A stretch of 11,759 nucleotides of DNA from CAYRGQ01 sp964444885 (GTDB lineage Bacteria; Bacteroidota; Bacteroidia; Sphingobacteriales; Sphingobacteriaceae): contig CAYUIZ010000095.1 of NCBI GenBank assembly GCA_964444885.1, forward strand, positions 1 through 11,759, written 5' to 3'. Below the pieces are notes generated by a model, which saw only the letters and a program-made list of their open reading frames with translations, had not been told where the DNA came from and searched no databases. A program made the position numbers and the translations under genes. Positions within the stretch are counted from its first letter, which is position 1. Every line of letters begins with the position of its first letter. This document shows, piece after piece, positions 6,209 through 11,759 of this stretch.

Positions 6209-6453
6209 ATCCTTCCCGGCGGTTGCGCGCCCACCCCTTAGGAAAATCGCTTTTAACGATATAATTGGATTTTGACGCTTTTTTATTAGCTACGCAACAA
6301 ACACACACGCCAATTTTTCGTGGGCTGTCACCTTTCGCGCCGGCCGTTGGCCCAGTGCTATAGCGAGGACCGCCCTTCGGGGCTTAGAGACGTTTTAACA
6401 GCGGCTGCCCTGTCCCATCCCTCCTCCATTCGCAGATATGCCTGCAGTTTTGC

Positions 6454-6461
6454 TATGTTTG
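6454..6461 (+). promoter_or_regulatory. -7 element TATGTTTG of the Crp/Fnr gene
   Basis: TATGTTTG is an exact TAnnTTTG match ending 30 bases before the ATG at 6492. The -33 half is weak: TTC at 6429-6431 with a 22-base spacer. Confidence 0.5.
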
Positions 6462-6491
6462 TATTATCACCGACATTAACAGACAGGCAGG

Positions 6492-7067
6492 ATGTTCAAG
6501 GAACTGGAAAAGCAATTAAAAAAGCAAGTTACGATTAGTCCGCAGGACTTTGATCACGTAAAACGGCATTTCGTCCCCAAAAAAATCCGGAAGAAGCAGT
6601 ACCTGCTCCACCACGGAGAACACTGCAATCAGCTTGCCTTTATCGAGAAAGGGGCGCTCTTTTCGTATTCAACTACGGAAAAGGGTGCGACCAACGTTGT
6701 CCAGTTTGCCTTTGAAGGATGGTGGATGGCGGACCTGTACAGCTTTTTCACCCAAGAAGCTTCGCAGCTGACGATCGAAGCAATGGAAGATAGCGAGCTA
6801 CTTATTCTCCGGGCGGAAAACTTCCAGTCCCTGCTGCACGACGTGCCTGCGATGGAGTCCTACTTCCGCATCCTGTACCAAAATGCCTACGTCGCCTTGC
6901 AACGCCGCATCGAAGCCACCATTGGGCTTTCGGCAGAAGACCGCTACAAGCGCTTTCTGGAAGAAGACGGGCAACTGATGCTGCGGGTTCCCCAGCACCT
7001 GATCGCATCCTTTCTGGGCGTCACGCCCGAGACCCTCAGCCGTATCCGCCGGCAGATAGTTTCCTGA
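6492..7067 (+). CDS. Crp/Fnr-family transcriptional regulator
   Basis: This 191-residue protein has the two-domain layout of Bacteroidota Crp/Fnr regulators. The cyclic-nucleotide-binding-like beta-roll spans about residues 20-115 (GEHCNQLAFIEKGALFSYS, 42-60), followed by a dimer helix (about 118-145) and a winged helix-turn-helix at 160-190. The recognition helix GVTPETLSRIRR (176-187) has E180, S183 and R184, the ExxSR residues that in FNR read TTGA half-sites. The phosphate-binding RxA/S signature of true cAMP sensors is absent, and there is no N-terminal Cys cluster as in FNR, so the effector is unknown. AGGCAGG just before the ATG is a reasonable ribosome binding site. A TTGAC-N4-GTCAA palindrome follows 14 bases after the stop and precedes a strong promoter for the six-gene redox cluster, the likely target. 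Confidence 0.92.
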   Translation: MFKELEKQLKKQVTISPQDFDHVKRHFVPKKIRKKQYLLHHGEHCNQLAFIEKGALFSYSTTEKGATNVVQFAFEGWWMADLYSFFTQEASQLTIEAMEDSELLILRAENFQSLLHDVPAMESYFRILYQNAYVALQRRIEATIGLSAEDRYKRFLEEDGQLMLRVPQHLIASFLGVTPETLSRIRRQIVS

Positions 7068-7079
7068 GTTTTCTTCGCC

Positions 7080-7097
7080 CATTGACATTTGTCAATG
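7080..7097. promoter_or_regulatory. FNR/FixK-like palindrome, candidate Crp/Fnr binding site
   Basis: CATTGAC-ATTT-GTCAATG is a perfect inverted repeat with 7-bp arms; its core TTGAC-N4-GTCAA (7082-7095) equals the TTGA[C/T]-N4-[A/G]TCAA sites of FixK/FNR-type proteins. The centre (7088.5) is about 64 bases upstream of the transcription start predicted from the promoter at 7118-7149, close to the class I activator position. The alternative reading is a weak terminator for the regulator gene, but the following CCCTTTCTTATCTT is a poor tail. Confidence 0.6.
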
Positions 7098-7117
7098 CCC
7101 TTTCTTATCTTATATCA

Positions 7118-7149
7118 TTGGTGCGGGGCACCGATGCAGGGTACCTTTG
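7118..7149 (+). promoter_or_regulatory. Bacteroidota-type promoter of the redox gene cluster
   Basis: TTG (7118-7120), a 21-base spacer and TACCTTTG (7142-7149) match the consensus exactly. The predicted start near 7153 gives a leader of about 23 bases containing AAGGAA. An inverted repeat TTTGTA-CTAGT-TACAAA (7146-7162) overlaps the -7 element and the start point. Confidence 0.75.
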
Positions 7150-7175
7150 TACTAGTTACAAAAAGGAAAAAAGAA

Positions 7176-7853
7176 ATGGCAACAAAACCAACCATAGCAA
7201 TCATCGGAAGCACCGGCCGCATGGGTACGGCTATCGCCAAATCACTGGCGAAAGGCAACCACCGGCTGTTGCTGTTCGGCCGATCAGCCGAAGAAGCCGC
7301 CCGGCTGGGCGCGGATATAGCGACCGCCTATCCCCAATCCGAGACTGAAGGCATCGACTGCCAAGTAGACGCATGCTGGGAAGCCGACATCGTTATCCTG
7401 ACCGTGCCGCACGCAGCAGAAGCTGCCGTAGCCGAACGGATCAAGCCCTATGTCACCAAAAAAATCGTCATCAGCATCGCTAACCCGATGAACGAAACGA
7501 TGGACGGCATGGCCATCCCGCCGGATACCAGCGCTGCCGAGGAGCTGCAGCGCCTGCTGCCCGACGCGCACGTGGTCAAGGCATTCAACACCACGTTTGC
7601 GGCAGACTTTGCCGAGCCCGTCATCGCGGGCCAGCAAGTAGACGCATTCGTAGCCGGCGACAACGAGCAGGCTGTGAAAACCGTTTCCGAACTCGTCGCT
7701 TCCGCTGGCTTTCGCCCGGTGATCGCCGGCAAACTGGCCGTGAGCCGCACGCTGGAACACATGCAGTTGCTGCTCATCCGCCTCAACATCGAAAACGGAT
7801 ACAACTGGCACGCAGGCTGGAAAATCCTCCACGATGAACAAGTAAATCAATAG
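7176..7853 (+). CDS. NADP-binding oxidoreductase, F420-dependent NADP reductase-like
   Basis: This 225-residue protein is a Rossmann-fold protein of the F420-dependent NADP reductase-like family. The nucleotide loop IIGSTGRMGTAIA is at residues 9-21, with R36 in LLLFGRSAEE (31-40) suited to the NADP 2'-phosphate. The block IVILTVPHAA (72-81) and the signature VVKAFNTTFA (133-142) are typical of the family. The start at ATG 7176 is set by AAGGAA 7 bases upstream and by the promoter at 7118-7149, which would exclude the upstream in-frame starts. Bacteroidota do not generally make F420, so the partner is probably another flavin or small carbonyl; the substrate is unknown. It is the first gene of a six-gene co-directional cluster, 46 bases before the yceI-like gene. 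Confidence 0.85.
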   Translation: MATKPTIAIIGSTGRMGTAIAKSLAKGNHRLLLFGRSAEEAARLGADIATAYPQSETEGIDCQVDACWEADIVILTVPHAAEAAVAERIKPYVTKKIVISIANPMNETMDGMAIPPDTSAAEELQRLLPDAHVVKAFNTTFAADFAEPVIAGQQVDAFVAGDNEQAVKTVSELVASAGFRPVIAGKLAVSRTLEHMQLLLIRLNIENGYNWHAGWKILHDEQVNQ

Positions 7854-7899
7854 AGAAAATTAAATCATACACGAAAACAACTAAAAAAAGGACAACATC

Positions 7900-8472
7900 A
7901 TGAAAAAAGGACTAATAGCAATCGCATTACTGGTAGCCACAAGCGTATTCGCTTCAGTAGCATTATGGCAAAACGACAAAGCACACTCGCAACTGCAATT
8001 TACGGTGGCGCACATGGGTGTTTCGGACGTATCCGGCATGTTTAACGATTTTGACGTGACGGTAAGCGCGTCGGAAGCGGACTTTAGCGACGCCGTATTC
8101 GAATTGACGGCCCAAGTGGCTTCCATTGACACCCGCGTGGAAGCCCGCGACAACCACCTCCGCAGCGCGGACTTCTTCGACGCCGAAAACCATCCCCTCA
8201 TCACTTACAAGAGCACGGGCATCGCTAAGGTGCGCGAAAACGACTACAAACTGACGGGCGACCTGACGATCCGCGGCGTGACGCGTACCGTGGAGATGGA
8301 CCTGCGCTATGTCGGTAGCACGATCAACCCCATGTCTAACGAAGAGACCGTTGGTTTCCAGCTGACTGGCGAAATCAAGCGTTCGGACTTCGGCGTCGGA
8401 AACGACTTCCCCGCTCCCTTCATCAGCGATGATGTGTGGATCAAAGCCGACGGCGAGTTTACCCGGAAATAA
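7900..8472 (+). CDS. yceI: YceI-family periplasmic lipid/isoprenoid-binding protein
   Basis: This 190-residue protein is a YceI-family lipocalin-like barrel. A Sec signal peptide occupies residues 1-21 (MKKGLIAIALLVATSVFASVA), with KK at the start and probable cleavage after A18 or A21. The mature part shows the family hallmarks HSQLQFTVAHMGVSDVSGMF (29-48), SIDTRVEARDNHLRSADFFD (75-94) and the DLTIRGVTR strand pair. Known for the family: it binds polyisoprenoid or quinone-like lipids in a hydrophobic pocket; TTHA0802 of Thermus is the structural model. It has an AGGA 10 bases before the ATG. A strong terminator-like hairpin lies directly after it, inside the otherwise continuous cluster. Presence among quinone and carbonyl reductases fits a role in carrying a lipophilic redox compound (inference). 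Confidence 0.92.
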   Translation: MKKGLIAIALLVATSVFASVALWQNDKAHSQLQFTVAHMGVSDVSGMFNDFDVTVSASEADFSDAVFELTAQVASIDTRVEARDNHLRSADFFDAENHPLITYKSTGIAKVRENDYKLTGDLTIRGVTRTVEMDLRYVGSTINPMSNEETVGFQLTGEIKRSDFGVGNDFPAPFISDDVWIKADGEFTRK

Positions 8473-8486
8473 CATGACCCAGAATA

Positions 8487-8524
8487 GGCCTTTGCCTGCT
8501 TCCTGACTGGCAAAGGCCGTTTTT
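8487..8524 (+). terminator. Strong terminator-like hairpin inside the cluster
   Basis: GGCCTTTGCC (8487-8496), 12-base loop, GGCAAAGGCC (8509-8518), then G and five T. It is a perfect 10-bp stem with a T-tail, 14 bases after the yceI stop and only 13 bases before the next ATG on the same strand. Confidence 0.8.
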
Positions 8525-8536
8525 CACCCCTCGAAA

Positions 8537-9418
8537 ATGAGAAGAAAGGAGTTTATCAAAGCAATGGCAATACCCATTAGTGCAGCGGCTACGATGGGCT
8601 TAGGAAGCCTTCGGAGCCTCAAAGACAGCCTGCCGGCAACAGAAAAAATGCCCGTGCTGTTTATCGGACACGGATCGCCCATGAATGGCATACTGGACAA
8701 CAGCTTCAGCCAAGGCTGGGCCGACATGGCCCGTCAAATTCCCGTGCCGAAAGCCGTGTTGGTCGTTTCGGCGCATTGGGAAACCAAAGGCACCCGGATC
8801 ACTGCGATGGACAGACCGCAGACCATACACGACTTTGGCGGATTTCCCCAAGCGCTCTACGACGTGCAATACCCCGCCCCGGGCAACCCAGCGCTGGCGC
8901 GCGAAGCCGCCCAGATGGCCCAAGCGGCCGACATCGACCTCGATCACGACTGGGGGTTGGACCACGGCGCGTGGACGGTCGTCAGACACATGTATCCGGA
9001 TGCCAGCATCCCGGTCTTGCAATTGAGCATCGACTACACCAAAAACGGACAGTACCATTACGAACTGGCCGCCGAGCTCCAAGCCCTGCGCCACAAAGGC
9101 GTGTTGGTGATCGGCAGTGGCAATATGGTGCACAACCTCCGCATGGTGGCTTGGGACAAGCTCGACGACAACTACGGCTTCGACTGGGCCTTGCAGATGA
9201 ACGACACCTTCAAGCAACTCATTGCCGAGGGGTCGCACCAGCGACTGGTACAATACGAAAAACTGGGTGCTGAAGCCCGATTGGCCATTCCCACACCCGA
9301 GCATTATTTGCCTTTGGTTTACACACTCGGCCTGAGCACGCCCAAAGACGACATCCATTTTTTCAACGACCACCCGGTGGGAGGCTCGCTGACCATGACT
9401 TCAGTGAAGTTCGGATGA
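8537..9418 (+). CDS. ygiD: 4,5-DOPA-extradiol-dioxygenase-like protein (YgiD, LigB family) with Tat-like leader
   Basis: This 293-residue protein is a LigB-superfamily class III extradiol dioxygenase of the DODA/YgiD type. The metal-site histidines known from YgiD are in place: H45 in FIGHGSPM (43-49), H80 in SAHWE (78-82), H199 in GSGNMVHNL (193-201) and H256 in TPEHYLPL (253-260). The LDHGAW block (141-146) is also conserved. E. coli YgiD starts almost directly at the first strand; here about 35 extra residues precede it, beginning MRRKEFIKAMAIPISAAATM, a twin-arginine-like leader with a weakly hydrophobic core, so export is possible. The reaction expected is ring-opening of a catechol such as DOPA. 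No ribosome binding site or promoter is visible between the hairpin at 8487-8524 and the ATG, so expression probably depends on read-through. Confidence 0.9.
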   Translation: MRRKEFIKAMAIPISAAATMGLGSLRSLKDSLPATEKMPVLFIGHGSPMNGILDNSFSQGWADMARQIPVPKAVLVVSAHWETKGTRITAMDRPQTIHDFGGFPQALYDVQYPAPGNPALAREAAQMAQAADIDLDHDWGLDHGAWTVVRHMYPDASIPVLQLSIDYTKNGQYHYELAAELQALRHKGVLVIGSGNMVHNLRMVAWDKLDDNYGFDWALQMNDTFKQLIAEGSHQRLVQYEKLGAEARLAIPTPEHYLPLVYTLGLSTPKDDIHFFNDHPVGGSLTMTSVKFG

Positions 9419-9464
9419 AGGGCAACGCAGGCTTCCAGGCAAACACACACATAAAAAAGAAAAA

Positions 9465-10259
9465 ATGGATTTGAAATTAAAAGGGAAAACCGCACTCGTC
9501 ACTGGCTCTGCCTCGGGGATTGGCTATGCCATCGCACGGGGACTGGCTAAGGAAGGCGTGCAGGTTTATATCAACGGCCGTTCACAAGTGAAGCTGGACG
9601 AGGCTGTCCAAGCCATCGTCAACGAAGTACCTGGCGCAACAGTCAGGGGCATCGTGGCCGATTTCTCGAAAGTGGAAGAGGTCAACAGCCTCATCGCCGC
9701 CTTGCCCGAGGTCGACATTCTCGTCAATAATGTGGGCGTGTATGGCGACCAGCCTTTTGAGACCACGGACGATGCGCACTGGTTTCGGGATTACGAAATC
9801 AACGTGATGAGCGGCGTGCGGTTGTCCAGGCATTACGCGCCGCGGATGAAAACCAAAAACTGGGGGCGGATCATCTTTATCTCCAGCGAATCGGCCATCA
9901 ATATCCCCGACGACATGATCCTCTACGGCGTCACCAAAACCGCCTACCTGGCGTTAAGCCGCGGTTTGGCCAAGCACCTCAAAGGAACCAACGTGACTGT
10001 CAACGCGGTGCTGCCCGGCCCTACCGTCGCATCCGCCACACAGGGCATGTTTGAACAGATTGCCAAGGAGCACGGCGTGCCCGTGGAGGAAGCCCCGGCG
10101 GTGTTCATCCGCGAAAAAAGACCTTCGTCCATCATCCAGCGCTTCGCGACGACGGAGGAGGTGGCCAATATGGTCGTTTACGTCGCCAGCCCTTTATCGG
10201 CAGCCACGACTGGCGCCGCGTTGCGGGTAGACGGCGGCGTGGTCGACACAAGCTTTTAA
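9465..10259 (+). CDS. Short-chain dehydrogenase/reductase (classical SDR)
   Basis: This 264-residue protein is a classical SDR. The cofactor loop TGSASGIG is at residues 13-20; R39 in NGRSQ suggests NADP preference. NNVG is at 88-91, N113 in EINVMSG, catalytic S141 in ISSES (139-143), Y154 and K158 in YGVTK, and the PG loop LPGPT at 183-187. The sequence ends with RVDGGVVDTSF, the usual oligomerisation tail. The substrate-loop insertion (residues 190-228) is long and polar, with no family I can name. The substrate is unknown: an alcohol or carbonyl pair is likely. It starts 46 bases after the dioxygenase gene and 28 bases before the DoxX gene, without a promoter-like sequence between, so it is probably co-transcribed. 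Confidence 0.93.
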   Translation: MDLKLKGKTALVTGSASGIGYAIARGLAKEGVQVYINGRSQVKLDEAVQAIVNEVPGATVRGIVADFSKVEEVNSLIAALPEVDILVNNVGVYGDQPFETTDDAHWFRDYEINVMSGVRLSRHYAPRMKTKNWGRIIFISSESAINIPDDMILYGVTKTAYLALSRGLAKHLKGTNVTVNAVLPGPTVASATQGMFEQIAKEHGVPVEEAPAVFIREKRPSSIIQRFATTEEVANMVVYVASPLSAATTGAALRVDGGVVDTSF

Positions 10260-10287
10260 TTCACCTCTATTTTCATAAAAATTACAC

Positions 10288-10704
10288 ATGAAGCAAAAAA
10301 TGGAACAACGTAATTTAAGTATTGGCTTACTGATTTTCCGTTTGAATATGGGGGTCTGGATGGTCTTCCACGGGATTTACAAAATTTTCAACGGCGTAGG
10401 CCACATCGAAGGGATGCTGGCCGAAATAGGCTTACCGACCTTTCTGGCCTACGGCGTGCACTTGGGCGAAACCATTGCCCCGATATTGCTTATCATCGGG
10501 TTCAGAACGAAACTGGCTGCGTTGGTGTTTACCATTGTAATGCTCGTAGCCTTTGCATTGGCACATGTCCAAACGTTCTTTGCTTTCGGCAACTCCGGCG
10601 CTTGGGCGCATGAGACGATCGCACTGTTCATTATGGGCGCTTTGGGCTTGGTGTTTACAGGCGGCGGCAAATATGCCGTGTCTACCAGCCACAAATGGGA
10701 CTAA
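10288..10704 (+). CDS. DoxX-family membrane protein
   Basis: This 138-residue protein is a four-helix inner-membrane protein of the DoxX family. Predicted membrane segments are at about 12-34, 50-71, 75-95 and 108-125. The family signature is visible in the first helix: R18, then GVWMVFHGIYKIF at 22-34 (R-x..G-x..HG-x-x-K), and E61 in the second helix. Known members take part in thiosulfate:quinone oxidation (DoxD/DoxA) or in redox homeostasis complexes; most Bacteroidota copies have no assigned function. A second start, M5 (10300), is also possible. The stop codon overlaps an ATG (TAATG) in the frame of the following aldo/keto reductase, suggesting translational coupling. Confidence 0.9.
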   Translation: MKQKMEQRNLSIGLLIFRLNMGVWMVFHGIYKIFNGVGHIEGMLAEIGLPTFLAYGVHLGETIAPILLIIGFRTKLAALVFTIVMLVAFALAHVQTFFAFGNSGAWAHETIALFIMGALGLVFTGGGKYAVSTSHKWD

Positions 10705-10748
10705 TGAACGAATATCACTACATACAGAAATCAATAAACATACAGAAC

Positions 10749-11696
10749 ATGAAAAAAATAAAAATAGGAGAAACGGATTTGCAAGTCGCCCCCTTTAACT
10801 TGGGCGGCAACGCATTTGGATGGACACTGGATGAAAAAAGCTCATTCGAGATCTTGGATGCCTTTGTGGAGGCCGGTTTTGATTTCATTGACACGGCAGA
10901 CATGTACTCGTACTGGGTAGACGGTGGGCCAGGCGGCCAATCCGAAACCATCATCGGCAAATGGATGAAAGCACGCGGCAACCGCGGTCAAGTCGTGATC
11001 GCTACGAAAGTAGGCGGCCCGACGGGCGTCAACGAGATCGATGTCAGCCGCAAGCACATCTTGGAAAGCGTCGAAAAATCACTGCAACGCTTACAAACGG
11101 ACTACATCGATCTGTATTATACACACTACGACGACGAAAAAACACCTATTGAAGAAACGCTGACAGCGTATGATGAGCTGATCAAGGCAGGTAAAGTGAG
11201 GCATATTGCCGCGTCTAACCTATCGCCAGACCGCCTGCGCGAGTCGCTGGAAATAGCGAAGCAAAGCGGCCTTCCCAGGTACGAAGCCTTCCAGCCGCTA
11301 TACAATTTGGTGGAACGCAAAGGCTATGAAACGGACTACGCGCCCGTGGTCGACCAATACGGGCTGACGGTATTCCCCTACTCGGCATTGGCGTCCGGCT
11401 TTTTGACCGGCAAGTACCGTTCGGAAGCTGACTTCAGCAAGAGCCCGCGCGGACAAGGCGCTGGTGCCTATCTGAACGAGCAAGGCTTTGCGGTACTGAA
11501 AGCGCTGGATCAAATTGCTGAAAAGCACGGCGCCGTGCCCGCCACGATCGCCTTGGCTTGGCTGTCTGCACAGCCGCACGTCGGCGCGCCGATTGCCAGT
11601 GCCACATCGAAAGAACAGCTGCAGCAACTCCTGTCTGCCACGTCCCTCAATCTGGACAGCGCAGATCTCGAACTGCTCGAAACGGCTAGCCGATAA
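10749..11696 (+). CDS. Aldo/keto reductase
   Basis: This 315-residue TIM-barrel protein has the complete AKR catalytic tetrad: D48 and Y53 in FIDTADMY (46-53), K87 in IATKVGG (84-90) and H126 in LYYTHYDD (122-129). GKVRHIAASN matches the family block that follows, and ALAWL near residue 275 plus ASATSKEQL near 290 form the NADPH phosphate-binding region. Reaction expected: NADPH-dependent reduction of aldehydes, ketones or quinones in the cytoplasm. The start at ATG 10749 (MKKIKIGETDLQVAP) is the family-like start; an in-frame ATG at 10704 overlaps the DoxX stop and would add 15 residues. It is the last gene of the cluster in view; a short CCGAT-AAG-ATCGG hairpin (11690-11702) overlaps the stop, and no further gene is seen to 11759. 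Confidence 0.93.
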   Translation: MKKIKIGETDLQVAPFNLGGNAFGWTLDEKSSFEILDAFVEAGFDFIDTADMYSYWVDGGPGGQSETIIGKWMKARGNRGQVVIATKVGGPTGVNEIDVSRKHILESVEKSLQRLQTDYIDLYYTHYDDEKTPIEETLTAYDELIKAGKVRHIAASNLSPDRLRESLEIAKQSGLPRYEAFQPLYNLVERKGYETDYAPVVDQYGLTVFPYSALASGFLTGKYRSEADFSKSPRGQGAGAYLNEQGFAVLKALDQIAEKHGAVPATIALAWLSAQPHVGAPIASATSKEQLQQLLSATSLNLDSADLELLETASR

Positions 11697-11759
11697 GATC
11701 GGTATGGGTGCACGACATATTTCCCTTCTCACCTGCGGTTGTGTCTTATGACCAACCGC

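Larger units (their letters stand above)
6137..6491. other. Intergenic region with small hairpins, no gene seen
   Basis: This 355-base gap lies between the DsbA-like and Crp/Fnr genes. It holds a weak terminator-like hairpin at 6185-6208, an A/T-rich stretch at 6240-6300, a GC-rich stretch at 6320-6420 with GGCC-GTT-GGCC and GCCC-TTCG-GGGC (a UUCG-capped mini-hairpin near 6372), and the Crp/Fnr promoter element at its end. Short open frames across it lack starts and family features. Confidence 0.5.

Noticed and set aside
7089..7175. Upstream start of the F420-reductase-like gene
   Set aside because: The consensus promoter at 7118-7149 lies inside this extension, and ATG 7176 has a good ribosome binding site directly before the Rossmann strand.
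8600..9373. Long minus-strand open frame (257 codons) opposite the ygiD-like gene
   Set aside because: It is a shadow of the dioxygenase, which has all four metal-site histidines; the antisense translation has no family features.

Overview
The window (about 50% GC) looks like chromosomal DNA from a Bacteroidota species, most likely of the Sphingobacteriaceae type (Pedobacter, Parapedobacter or Olivibacter relatives). This is inferred from three things: several intergenic regions carry the Bacteroidota promoter signature TTG-N19..21-TAnnTTTG, Shine-Dalgarno sequences are weak or absent before most starts, and the gene content is typical of the phylum (GMC oxidoreductase with gluconate-dehydrogenase subunit 3, SMUG2-type glycosylase, short Crp/Fnr regulators). 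No mobile element, rRNA, tRNA or CRISPR array is visible.

Layout. (1) 1-1979, minus strand: a GMC-family FAD dehydrogenase with a four-Cys cluster motif, followed by the start of its partner small subunit, which carries a twin-arginine signal and runs off the window. (2) 2303-2635, plus: a small one-domain cupin, convergent with (3) 2701-4018, minus: a quinone oxidoreductase QOR2/YtfG-like gene preceded by a YwnA-type Rrf2 regulator. A bidirectional terminator separates the cupin from the YtfG-like gene. (4) 4229-4918, plus: a SMUG2-like DNA glycosylase with its own terminator. (5) 5222-6136, plus: a DsbA/FrnE-like thiol oxidoreductase behind an unusually palindrome-rich leader. (6) 6492-7067, plus: a Crp/Fnr regulator. 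(7) 7176-11696, plus: six closely spaced genes for an F420-dependent-NADP-reductase-like protein, a YceI protein, a DODA/YgiD-like extradiol dioxygenase, an SDR, a DoxX membrane protein and an aldo/keto reductase.

How they may work together. Most products handle quinones, carbonyls, thiols or other redox-active small molecules, so the region reads as a redox and electrophile-handling neighbourhood. Two regulatory circuits are visible in the DNA. The Rrf2 gene and the YtfG-like gene each have a TGTAA-N9-TTACA inverted repeat in their promoter region, and at the regulator's own promoter the palindrome covers the -33 element. Separately, an FNR/FixK-like palindrome TTGAC-ATTT-GTCAA lies about 64 bp upstream of the predicted start of transcription of the six-gene cluster, directly after a Crp/Fnr gene whose recognition helix has the FNR-type ExxSR residues. 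These circuits are the most informative signals in the window. I did not find a clearly new multi-gene enzymatic system.
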